A stretch of DNA of 64,000 bases from Algoriphagus boseongensis. GTDB lineage: Bacteria > Bacteroidota > Bacteroidia > Cytophagales > Cyclobacteriaceae. The stretch spans positions 124,001 through 188,000 of the forward strand of contig NZ_SNYF01000008.1 of assembly GCF_004362805.1 (NCBI RefSeq), read 5' to 3'. The notes under the pieces were generated by a model. The model did no database searches. It was not told the origin of the DNA and saw only the letters and a program-made list of their open reading frames with translations. Positions 9,894-17,795 of the stretch are shown one piece after another; position 1 is the first letter of the stretch, and each line of letters begins with the position of its first letter. Both the position numbers and the translations under genes were made by a program.

Positions 9894-10778
9894 ATGAAAG
9901 ATCTGGCAGACTATCATCACCCCATTACCGAATTATTTCCCCAACCTTTAAAAGCTACCGATTGGGATCAATACCGCATCAGTAAAGAACAGGTTGAGTT
10001 TTTTCATGAAAACGGATACTTGGCGGATATCAAGCTTTTGGACGAAAATCAAATTGAGTCTCTAAAAACTGCTCTGGATGAGGTCATGGATCCCAAACAC
10101 CCATTGCATCATTTATTCCATGAGTTTCATAGCAATGAATCAGGGGATCCGAATAAGGTCCTTTTTCATTCATTGGGTCATTGGAGAATTGCTGAAGCTT
10201 TCCATGATGTGATCTGGAATCCTGCCTTTCGAATAGTAGCCTCACAGTTGCTTGGAGATCGTCCAGTAAGATTTTGGCATGATCAGCTCTTTTGCAAGCC
10301 AGCCCACCATGGGGGAAATGTGGCCTGGCATCAGGATTATTCCTATTGGACTCGAACCATAGAAATGCAGCATTTGACATGCTGGTGTGGGCTGGATGAT
10401 GCTACTGAGGAAAACGGATGCCTGCAATATGTGCCGGGTTCCCATCGCTGGGGTCTTTTGGAAAAACCAGCCCTTGCCGGAGAGATGGATGGGCTGATGG
10501 CAATGATGACGGAAGAGCAAAAAGCGAATTTCAAGCCGGTGGCTATTCCACTCAAAGCAGGTCATGCTGCTTTTCACCATCCGCTTTTGGTGCATGGTAG
10601 CTTTGCCAACTTTTCCCCTCGATCCCGAAAAGCCTTTGTGCTCAATGTTTTTGCCGATGGGACTGTTTCGGATACCAATGAACCTCTTCTGGAGGGAGTT
10701 CCAATAATTCCTAAAGGTCACAAAATGGGAGGTAAGTTTTTCCCTCTGATTTTTGATCCTAAAGAACTTGAAAATTGA
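9894..10778 (+). CDS. Phytanoyl-CoA dioxygenase (PhyH) family protein
   Basis: A 294-residue cytoplasmic Fe(II)/2-oxoglutarate-dependent dioxygenase. The facial triad is visible as H146 and D148 (in WHQDYSYW) and distal H234 (in LLVHGS), with Arg residues at about 243-245 (RSRKAF) placed to bind 2-oxoglutarate. The spacing fits the PhyH fold. Such proteins hydroxylate small acids, lipids or sugar derivatives; the true substrate is unknown and 'phytanoyl-CoA' is only the family name. It leads an operon with ThuA and an isomerase-like TIM barrel, so a sugar-like or ether-linked substrate is likely. Its stop overlaps a possible TTG start of the next reading frame. Confidence 0.87.
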   Translation: MKDLADYHHPITELFPQPLKATDWDQYRISKEQVEFFHENGYLADIKLLDENQIESLKTALDEVMDPKHPLHHLFHEFHSNESGDPNKVLFHSLGHWRIAEAFHDVIWNPAFRIVASQLLGDRPVRFWHDQLFCKPAHHGGNVAWHQDYSYWTRTIEMQHLTCWCGLDDATEENGCLQYVPGSHRWGLLEKPALAGEMDGLMAMMTEEQKANFKPVAIPLKAGHAAFHHPLLVHGSFANFSPRSRKAFVLNVFADGTVSDTNEPLLEGVPIIPKGHKMGGKFFPLIFDPKELEN

Positions 10779-10819
10779 AGTTTCTAAATTATTTCTACCC
10801 CCAAAAAAACCTTCTGAAA

Positions 10820-11839
10820 ATGAGCCAAAACCAATTCAAATCTTTAATTCTATTTATTTTTCTCTTGGGTTTTGCTTCACAAGCTTGTGCTCAAAATGGA
10901 GTTACTTTTCTTCAATTTGAGGGCGGATCGGGCCCAGGAAAAGGGAAACATATTGTTTTGGTGGCTGGAGATGATGAATACCGTTCCGAAGAATCCATGC
11001 CGATGTTGGGAAAAATTCTTTCTGAGCGATATGGCTTCAAAACGACTGTTCTTTTTCCCATCCATCCAGAAACCGGAGATATCGTCCCAAATTATCAAAA
11101 CAATATCCCCGGGCTTGAGCATTTGGAAACGGCCGATCTGATGATCATGTTGATCAGATTTCGGGAATTACCCGATGAGCAATCCAAGCACATCGAGAAT
11201 TTTCTCAAAGTAGGTAAACCGATTATCGGTCTTAGAACATCTACTCATGCCTTTTCCTATCAAAAAAATCTAGAATCCCCTTTTGCTAAATGGCATTGGA
11301 TGAGTAAGGCCGAAGGATGGGAGAGAGGTTTTGGACAGCGGATTTTTGGAGAGACCTGGGTGAACCATCACGGGAACCATGGAAAAGAAGGAACACGTGC
11401 ACTTCCGGATGGGGTAGATCAATTGAATGGACATCCAATCCTGAGAGGGGTTAAGGATATTTGGGGTCCTTCCGATGTGTACGGAATCAAGCATTTGCCT
11501 GCTGAGGCCAATGTTCTTCTATTCGGACAAAGTACAGCAGGAATGACGGCCGATTCGCCGATGATGTATGAAAAATCGGTGATGCCGATTGCTTGGACCA
11601 AGCCCTATCAGATCGAGGGAGGCTCTCCCGGAATGGCATTCGCTTCCACGATGGGTGCATCTTTGGATTTTCAAAGTGCGGATTTGAGAAGATTGGTAAT
11701 CAATGCTTCTTTTTGGCTTTTGGGGATGCCTGAGGCCATAACGCCAGACATGAATGTGGATTATGTAGGAAGTTTTGAACCAACCATGTTTGGATTTGAT
11801 ACTTTCCGAAAAGGGATGAGGGTTTCTGATTTTAAGTAG
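10820..11839 (+). CDS. ThuA domain protein, exported
   Basis: A protein of about 339 residues with a signal peptide ending in QACAQ. The ThuA-like fold (a glutamine-amidotransferase-like flavodoxin layout) follows, with HIVLVAGDDEYRSEE near its start and the long central stretch GNHGKEG. ThuA proteins accompany trehalose or other disaccharide use through 3-keto intermediates and often sit with Gfo/Idh enzymes, as here. The frame is open upstream to a TTG at 10775, which overlaps the previous stop. I prefer ATG 10820 because it begins directly at the signal peptide. The catalytic role of the family is poorly defined. Confidence 0.85.
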   Translation: MSQNQFKSLILFIFLLGFASQACAQNGVTFLQFEGGSGPGKGKHIVLVAGDDEYRSEESMPMLGKILSERYGFKTTVLFPIHPETGDIVPNYQNNIPGLEHLETADLMIMLIRFRELPDEQSKHIENFLKVGKPIIGLRTSTHAFSYQKNLESPFAKWHWMSKAEGWERGFGQRIFGETWVNHHGNHGKEGTRALPDGVDQLNGHPILRGVKDIWGPSDVYGIKHLPAEANVLLFGQSTAGMTADSPMMYEKSVMPIAWTKPYQIEGGSPGMAFASTMGASLDFQSADLRRLVINASFWLLGMPEAITPDMNVDYVGSFEPTMFGFDTFRKGMRVSDFK

Positions 11840-11887
11840 ACCATAGTCAATAGCTCATAGTCCATGGAGTCCAAAATCTATGGTCTA
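11837..11887. repeat. Intergenic inverted repeat between ThuA and TIM-barrel genes
   Basis: A perfect 10-bp inverted repeat (11837-11846 with 11878-11887) encloses 31 bases that hold an 8-base palindrome. Further copies of a CTATGGAC-like word follow to about 11902. The left arm begins on the ThuA stop codon. It may be an RNA stem tuning expression of the next gene, or a dispersed intergenic repeat. Confidence 0.55.
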
Positions 11888-11914
11888 TGGACAATGGACC
11901 ATAAACTAAACACT

Positions 11915-12766
11915 ATGAACAAAATAGGATTTAATGTGCTGGCCTGGTCAGCAGAGATTTCGGAAGCTTTATTGCCAATTTTGGATAGACTAAAGGAAAT
12001 AGGCTATGATGGGGCTGAATTTTTTATCGGAGGTACAGATGAAAAGGCATGCAAACTGGTAGGTAATCATTGTCAAAATATTGGCTTGGAAGTCACTACG
12101 GTGACAGTAATGGGAGCGGATGAAAATCCAATTTCTTCTGATCCTAAGATTCGAGAAAAATCAGTTGAAAAACTCAAATGGATACTTGACCGAGCTGCGG
12201 ATCTTAATTCCCAGGTGCTTTGTGGTCCCTATCATTCTGCATTTGCCACCTTCGCAAGTAGAGCTCCAATCGAAGAGGAATATATTTGGTCAGCCGGAGT
12301 TTTAAATGCTGTTGCTGATCATGCCCAAAAGCTTGGAATTCTAATGACTCCCGAGGCTTTGAACCGGTTTGAATGCTATCTCGCCAATACCATGGAGCAA
12401 TTGGATTACTTGCTTGCCAAGGTCAATCATCCCAATGTCCAAGCAATGTTCGATACTCACCATGCCAATATGGAAGAGAAGAAGTTGGGAAAAGCTATCG
12501 AGTTAATCGCTCCAAGATTGGGTCATTTCCATATTTCAGAAAATGACCGTGGTACTCCTGGTTCGGGGCATGTGCCTTGGGATGAAACTTTTTCAACCCT
12601 CAAGAAAGTAGGGTATTCCGGTTGGTTGACTATTGAAGGATTTACACGAAACGACCCCGCTTTCGCAAATGCAATTGGAGTGTGGAGAAACTTCTCAGAG
12701 CCATGGGATATGGCGGAGAATGGGTATAAACTGATCAAAAGTATGGGTGAAAAGTATGGGCTGTAA
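11915..12766 (+). CDS. Sugar phosphate isomerase/epimerase family TIM barrel, ketose 3-epimerase-like
   Basis: About 283 residues of the xylose-isomerase-like TIM barrel. Four metal and catalytic positions of the D-tagatose/D-psicose 3-epimerase type are visible in order: Glu in MTPEALNRFE, Asp in MFDTHHAN, His in GHFHISEN, and Glu in LTIEGF. No signal peptide is seen, so it is cytoplasmic. I take ATG 11915 as the start; an upstream in-frame ATG at 11864 would put the repeat-rich leader into the protein. It closes the operon with the dioxygenase and ThuA genes and probably isomerises or epimerises a keto-sugar made by the oxidoreductase. Substrate assignment is inference. Confidence 0.87.
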   Translation: MNKIGFNVLAWSAEISEALLPILDRLKEIGYDGAEFFIGGTDEKACKLVGNHCQNIGLEVTTVTVMGADENPISSDPKIREKSVEKLKWILDRAADLNSQVLCGPYHSAFATFASRAPIEEEYIWSAGVLNAVADHAQKLGILMTPEALNRFECYLANTMEQLDYLLAKVNHPNVQAMFDTHHANMEEKKLGKAIELIAPRLGHFHISENDRGTPGSGHVPWDETFSTLKKVGYSGWLTIEGFTRNDPAFANAIGVWRNFSEPWDMAENGYKLIKSMGEKYGL

Positions 12767-12784
12767 GCTCTGGTTTTAATCTCA

Positions 12785-12830
12785 AAAAGAACATCCCCGT
12801 CAATCATCAGATTATCGGGGATGTTCTTTT
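12785..12830. terminator. Bidirectional rho-independent terminator
   Basis: A perfect 15-bp stem (12785-12799 with 12816-12830) with an A/T-rich outer end lies between the converging TIM-barrel and amidohydrolase genes. It is the longest uninterrupted terminator stem in the window. Confidence 0.9.
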
Positions 12831-12838
12831 AGTAAGAA

Positions 12839-14512
12839 TTATTCTTTTGCTCCCGGACCTTTTACCACTCTTCCTGGTAGAGCTCCGGTATGTTCTCCGT
12901 CTTTGAGTACTTGGGTTCCATTGACAAAGACATGAACCATTCCAGTTGCGTATTGCATGGGGTTTTCGAAGGTGGCATGGTCCTGAATTTTGTTAGGATC
13001 AAAAATCGCCAAGTCCCCAAAATACCCTTCTTTCAAAGCTCCCCTTTTCTTGATTTTCAGATTGTTTGCAGGCAAAGTAGTGAGTTTGTATATGGCTTCT
13101 TCCATTGGAATGACCTGCTCATCCCGAACGTATTTTCCTAATAGCCTAGAAAAGTTTCCGAAAGCCCGGGGGTGTGTGCTTGACTTCAAAAATACTCCCT
13201 CATTTGCTAAGGAACCCCCATCCGAACCAAAACTCATATAAGGCAATGCAATTTGCTTTTTCACATTTTCCTCAGACATCAGAAAATAAACTGTCCCAAC
13301 CCGGCTCCCATCCTGCACAACTAAATCCATGGCTGTTTCTTCAGGAGAGGTCTTCCGCATGGCAGCTACTTCTGCCAAGGTTTTTCCTGTCAAGTATTTT
13401 AAACTGTCATTTTTGAACCCGACTAAAATAATCTTCTCAGGCCCTTCAACGGCTTGCATCAGGCTTTCCCATTCTGTGGTAGGGGATCTCATTTCTTCTA
13501 AAACCTTTTTTCGAATCGCAGGATCCTGAAGTCTTTCTGCCCATTTGTCGTAGCCTCCTTCTTGCACCCAAGGGGGCATAGAAGCATCCAGACCTGTAGC
13601 TCCTGCGACGTAATTGTACATGTCTGTAGTGATTTCCAGTCCAGCTGCTCTTGCAGAATCGATTTTGGCAACCACTTGATCATATTTGCTCCAATTGTCC
13701 CTTCCGCTCATTTTGAGGTGATAGACTTCAGCTCGGATCTTGGCTTCAGAAGCGATCCGGATGAGTTCGTCCAAACTTTCTAATAGGCGCACCCCTTCAC
13801 TTCTCATGTGGGAGATGTACATTCCATCGTACTCAGCGGCCACTTTGCAGAGCTCAATCAATTCCTCAGTACTAGCATAAAAAGCAGGAGCATAAATTAA
13901 GGAGGAGCCTACGCCCAATGCTCCTTCTTCCATAGCTTGGCGAACCAAAGCTTTCATCCTTTCCAATTCTTCTGGAGTAGGAGCTCTATCCTCATAGCCC
14001 AGTTCATGGATGCGAACCGTCGTAGCGCCGATAAAGGAAGCGACATTGGTTGATACCCCTTTTTGGGTTAGAAATTCTAAATATTCATTTAAAGTGGTCC
14101 AGGAAATCGGGTATTTAATATCCCCTTGGGATTTAAGCTCGTCGGCTTTCATGGTTTCTGAAAGAGGCCCCATGGAATTTCCTTCTCCAAATACTTCCAA
14201 AGTTACCCCTTGGCGGATATCGCTTTGGGATTTTCCATCTTCGATCAGGGATTCCACAGCCCAGCTGAGCATATTGATGAAGCCCGGAGCCACCACCAAT
14301 CCAGTGGCATCGATTTCCAGTTCGCCGACTGCATTTTCCAAATTTCCGATAGCAGCAATGGTATCAGCATTGATTCCGACATCACCTATGAAAGAGGGAT
14401 TTCCTGAACCATCCATGATCTGTCCATTTTTGATCAGTATATCGAATTTTTGGGGGGATGAACAGGAGAAGATTAAGATTAGACAAGAAATAAGGTAGGC
14501 AAATGATTTCAT
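12839..14512 (-). CDS. Amidohydrolase, D-aminoacylase-like lipoprotein lacking the HxH motif
   Basis: About 557 residues. The start at 14512 gives a lipoprotein signal with lipobox LIFSC; an upstream extension is less likely. The body follows N-acyl-D-amino-acid deacylases: FDILIKNGQIMDGSG, LVVAPGFI, the metal His in MYISHMRSEG, a second His in VYHLKMSG, and the conserved Asp in FGSDGGS. The usual HxH after PGFID is absent: here the sequence is GFINMLSW. The GNCG motif, whose Cys binds zinc, is GEGNSMG. The enzyme may therefore hold a single metal with a different ligand, or be inactive. It is a periplasmic or surface lipoprotein of unknown substrate, though D-amino-acid amides or peptidoglycan-derived compounds are possible. 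Confidence 0.8.
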   Translation of the reverse strand: MKSFAYLISCLILIFSCSSPQKFDILIKNGQIMDGSGNPSFIGDVGINADTIAAIGNLENAVGELEIDATGLVVAPGFINMLSWAVESLIEDGKSQSDIRQGVTLEVFGEGNSMGPLSETMKADELKSQGDIKYPISWTTLNEYLEFLTQKGVSTNVASFIGATTVRIHELGYEDRAPTPEELERMKALVRQAMEEGALGVGSSLIYAPAFYASTEELIELCKVAAEYDGMYISHMRSEGVRLLESLDELIRIASEAKIRAEVYHLKMSGRDNWSKYDQVVAKIDSARAAGLEITTDMYNYVAGATGLDASMPPWVQEGGYDKWAERLQDPAIRKKVLEEMRSPTTEWESLMQAVEGPEKIILVGFKNDSLKYLTGKTLAEVAAMRKTSPEETAMDLVVQDGSRVGTVYFLMSEENVKKQIALPYMSFGSDGGSLANEGVFLKSSTHPRAFGNFSRLLGKYVRDEQVIPMEEAIYKLTTLPANNLKIKKRGALKEGYFGDLAIFDPNKIQDHATFENPMQYATGMVHVFVNGTQVLKDGEHTGALPGRVVKGPGAKE

Positions 14513-14665
14513 AGAAAAGTAGGAAAGTGGTTTAATCAAAAGATAAGAAAACTAATTCATAGTTAGAGCTTTATGGATTATCCATGTCAAAAAACTATTC
14601 AGATTTCAGGGTAAAACAATTGTTGAATCGAATCCTTAAATCTTCAAGTTGGTTAGGTTTTAGTT

Positions 14666-15748
14666 TTACTTTTTCTCCTCCAATATCTTCCCGAAAATCG
14701 GAGCTAAGCTTCCTCTCCAGCCTCCGGAATAATTGGCTGCCATGTATAGATCGAGTTCAGGAATAAAAATCACCTGGGTGCCCCAAAAGCCGGAATGGCA
14801 ATAGGCATCCATTCCATTGACTTTGACTCTATACATTCCCATTTGATAATCCATTCTGGCTTTTTCGGTATAGCTGACAGGTTCTAGCATTTGCCCCAAA
14901 GTTTCTGATTGTTCGAAGATTTTTCCCTGAAAAAGTGCCTGAAAGAAATCCACCAATTCCTGAGTATTCGAGACAATCCCACCTCCTCCAAAATAATCCA
15001 TGGTAGGGCTGAAGGTGTAGGTGTCCCGTCCCTGGAAATATTGATGGATTCTGAGTTGGTCAGTTAGAGGATCGATCCGCTCGAAATCAGTTCTTTCCAA
15101 CCCAAGATTCTCCAATCTTAGCAATTCTTTGATTCCCCCATCCAGACTTTTACCAGTATACTTCTCTATCAATTCGCCTAAAATCACATATCCTGTATCC
15201 GAATAACTAAACTGCTTTCCCGGTGGGCCAATGGGTTCGCCCTTTTCTACACACATGCGTAGCTGTTCCGTTCGGGTCCATTCATGGTCGGGGGTTTGAA
15301 GCACTATCTCAAAGAATTCGGGAGCATTGGTATGGTCAAATATCCCTGCAGAATGCCTCAAAATTTGCCTGATCGTAATTTGATCAAGGTCATAATCCTG
15401 AGAAAGAATTTCAGCATGCATTGGGGAAAGATGCTTGGAGATCGGATCATCTAGGTTCAAAATCCCTATTTCCTTTAATCTGAGAATGCTTGCCGCAACA
15501 TAGGTTTTGGTGACGCTGGCGATTCGAAAAGTCTGATTGGACTTCAGAGAGTCTCCAATTTCCAAATTATTCAAACCGGATGCTCCCGACCAAGAGAAGG
15601 ATCCATCTCCAGATTGGATAGCAAATAAAATTCCCGGATTAGATTCGTTGATCTCAGAATTGAGAATGCTTTGGAAGTCTTGGGCCTCAACCTTTTCTAA
15701 GAAAAAATTGAAAAAGGAAATGCAGAGAAAAGAGAATATGGTTTTCAT
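14666..15748 (-). CDS. Serine hydrolase, beta-lactamase/class C-like
   Basis: About 360 residues with a signal peptide. The penicillin-binding fold motifs are present: SVTK (Ser78, Lys81), YSDTGY as the Tyr motif, and HSGFWG near the end in the KTG-equivalent position (HxG). This set is typical of class C-like esterases, D-aminopeptidases and PBP4*-type peptidases. The enzyme is periplasmic. The start at 15748 gives a clean signal sequence; an upstream in-frame ATG at 15772 adds eight polar residues. The substrate may be a peptide, ester or beta-lactam, and the sequence does not decide. It is in line with the DUF4440 gene upstream, about 50 bases away. Confidence 0.86.
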   Translation of the reverse strand: MKTIFSFLCISFFNFFLEKVEAQDFQSILNSEINESNPGILFAIQSGDGSFSWSGASGLNNLEIGDSLKSNQTFRIASVTKTYVAASILRLKEIGILNLDDPISKHLSPMHAEILSQDYDLDQITIRQILRHSAGIFDHTNAPEFFEIVLQTPDHEWTRTEQLRMCVEKGEPIGPPGKQFSYSDTGYVILGELIEKYTGKSLDGGIKELLRLENLGLERTDFERIDPLTDQLRIHQYFQGRDTYTFSPTMDYFGGGGIVSNTQELVDFFQALFQGKIFEQSETLGQMLEPVSYTEKARMDYQMGMYRVKVNGMDAYCHSGFWGTQVIFIPELDLYMAANYSGGWRGSLAPIFGKILEEKK

Positions 15749-15798
15749 TGGAGCAGAATCAGTTTTGGTCAATCGCTTTTTGAAGATTCAAAAGCCAG

Positions 15799-16248
15799 TC
15801 ATTTAATCTCTTCTTCGGGAATTGCCATGGTATGATTGCCTAGGAGACGGTAGCCAGAATTAGTTTTCACATAAGTTCTCATGAAATTATAAAGGGTTGG
15901 GCTGGGTGCTCTATCCACCAAAGTATAACCCGTAACTATCGCAGTATTTTCCAAAATCACCACTTGATGATCTCGGGAAGTTCTGCTTTTGGTAGTAATG
16001 GCTTGACCTGATTGGATGCGTTTAGCGCTGGCTACTACCTGAGGTTTCCCATCGATTAAACCCGCATGATTATGGACCCAAATGAAGTCATCTGACAATA
16101 GATTTTCCAGAAATTCCACATCAGAATCCAAGAGAGCTTTTTCCCATCCCAAATCCAGTTTTATCAGATTCTCTTTTTCAGAATTCTGGGCGAAACTTAA
16201 GGTGGTCAAGGAAATGGCCAATAAAAAGGATAGGAAGAGGATTTTCAT
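15799..16248 (-). CDS. DUF4440/NTF2-like exported protein
   Basis: 149 residues with a signal peptide ending near SFAQ. The rest fits an NTF2-like cone fold: ALLDSDVEFLENLLSDDFIWVHNHAG, a core beta sheet and a closing strand pattern. Members bind small ligands or act as minor enzymes, and the function is unassigned. It precedes the serine hydrolase gene on the same strand and may be co-expressed with it. Confidence 0.78.
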   Translation of the reverse strand: MKILFLSFLLAISLTTLSFAQNSEKENLIKLDLGWEKALLDSDVEFLENLLSDDFIWVHNHAGLIDGKPQVVASAKRIQSGQAITTKSRTSRDHQVVILENTAIVTGYTLVDRAPSPTLYNFMRTYVKTNSGYRLLGNHTMAIPEEEIK

Positions 16249-16372
16249 GGATAATAGAATTTAGGCTAAATGAAAAGTAGCAGTTTTTTCCTTGATTTCC
16301 AGAAAAGAAAATTCCGATTGGTACAGGATAAAGCAGGTTGGGAAAAGTGGAGAATTAGGTTAAAATTGGTTT

Positions 16373-17740
16373 ATGAGAAAATTATTCGTTTTAGCAATTC
16401 TCTTTTTGGTACTTGTGAAAGGATATGGCCAGAATTCCCGGCCTAATATCATTTTCATCCTCACCGATGATCAGAGATGGGATGCTTTAGGCTTTGCCGG
16501 AAATCCAATTATAAAGACTCCAGAAATGGATAGACTGGCTTCTGAAGGCACCTATTTCGAAAATGCCTTTGTTACCACTCCCATTTGCGCTGCCAGTCGT
16601 GCCAGTATTTTGACTGGACTCTATGAGCGCACCCATGGCTATACCTTTGGTCAGGGAGATATTCAGGACCCCTACATTAGTCAATCCTATCCTGTCAAAC
16701 TGCGGGAGGCTGGTTATCATACCGGCTTCTTTGGCAAATTCGGGGTGAATTATGCCGGGTTTTCTGGACTTTTTAATGAAGGTGAAGACTACGATAGAAA
16801 TGGGCAATTCAAGGATAGAAGGGGCTATTTTTTCAAAACCATTGGAAAAGACACTGTCCATCTGAGTAGGTATACCAGCCAGCAGGCTATTGATTTCATT
16901 AAAGCCGCTCCAAGTGATCAGCCCTTCATGCTTTCCTTGAGTTTTAGTGCGCCTCATGCTCATGATCCCGCCGAACTCCAATATTTCTGGTCACCGGAAT
17001 ATGATGTACTTTATCAGGACATTACCATTCCAGATCCTAAACTCGGAGAAGAGTCATACTTTTTGGCTCAGCCTAGCTATGTTCGGGAAGAGGAGAATCG
17101 AAGAAGGTGGTATTGGAGATTTGATACTCCTGAAAAATACCAGCACAGCGTCAAGGGATATTATCGGATGATTTCAGAGGTAGACGCGGAAATTGGGAAA
17201 ATAAGAAAAGCGCTGGAGTCCAAAGGGCTTGCAGATAACACGGTAATCATCCTTATGGGCGATAACGGGTACTTCCTTGGGGAGCGTCAGTTAGCTGGTA
17301 AATGGTTGATGTATGACAATTCTTTGAGAGTTCCCCTGATAGTTTTTGATCCAAGGGAAAAAGGAGGAAAGCGAGTGAAGGATTTTGCCTTGAACATCGA
17401 CGTTCCTGCTACTATTTTGGATTTTGCAGGAGTAAAATCTCCTGAGGCATGGCAGGGTCTAAGCTTGCGCTCAAAACAATTAGGAAAGCGAAAAGAGTTT
17501 TTGACAGAACACCTTTGGAAAACTCCTATTATTCCTCCAAGTGAGGCGATAAGAACCGAGCGTTGGAAGTATTTTCGGTACATCAATGATCCCCAGCATG
17601 AGGAGCTTTATGACCTAAGCGTTGATCCTTTGGAAATAAACAATCTAGCTTCTAACCCTTCTTATCAGTCTGTTTTGAAGGATTTAAAAAGTAAAATGGA
17701 GAAAAAAATCTCTCAATACACTGAGGATAAAATGAAATAA
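16373..17740 (+). CDS. Sulfatase, formylglycine type
   Basis: A 455-residue type I sulfatase with a signal peptide (YGQ cleavage). The metal Asp pair is in ILTDDQRWD (residues 32-33). The signature CAASR begins at Cys72, the residue oxidised to formylglycine by a sulfatase-maturing enzyme, which is not in this window. [16 protein letters not shown] near 290-305 carries later metal and substrate residues. It is periplasmic and probably removes sulfate from a marine or host glycan. It stands alone on the plus strand, facing a GH3 beta-glucosidase across a terminator. The substrate is unknown; the length fits the sulfatase family. Confidence 0.9.
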   Translation: MRKLFVLAILFLVLVKGYGQNSRPNIIFILTDDQRWDALGFAGNPIIKTPEMDRLASEGTYFENAFVTTPICAASRASILTGLYERTHGYTFGQGDIQDPYISQSYPVKLREAGYHTGFFGKFGVNYAGFSGLFNEGEDYDRNGQFKDRRGYFFKTIGKDTVHLSRYTSQQAIDFIKAAPSDQPFMLSLSFSAPHAHDPAELQYFWSPEYDVLYQDITIPDPKLGEESYFLAQPSYVREEENRRRWYWRFDTPEKYQHSVKGYYRMISEVDAEIGKIRKALESKGLADNTVIILMGDNGYFLGERQLAGKWLMYDNSLRVPLIVFDPREKGGKRVKDFALNIDVPATILDFAGVKSPEAWQGLSLRSKQLGKRKEFLTEHLWKTPIIPPSEAIRTERWKYFRYINDPQHEELYDLSVDPLEINNLASNPSYQSVLKDLKSKMEKKISQYTEDKMK

Positions 17741-17782
17741 AAATGGTGCTCGGAGATTAAATTTTATCCCTGAGCACCATTT
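17741..17782. terminator. Bidirectional rho-independent terminator
   Basis: An 11-bp perfect stem (17741-17751 with 17772-17782) begins right after the sulfatase stop codon, with A/T tracts at its base. It separates the converging sulfatase and GH3 genes. Confidence 0.85.
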
Positions 17783-17795
17783 CTTTCATGTAAAT

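Noticed and set aside
14018-14498. Long plus-strand frames inside the amidohydrolase region
   Set aside because: They lie antisense to a gene with clear family motifs and a lipoprotein signal.
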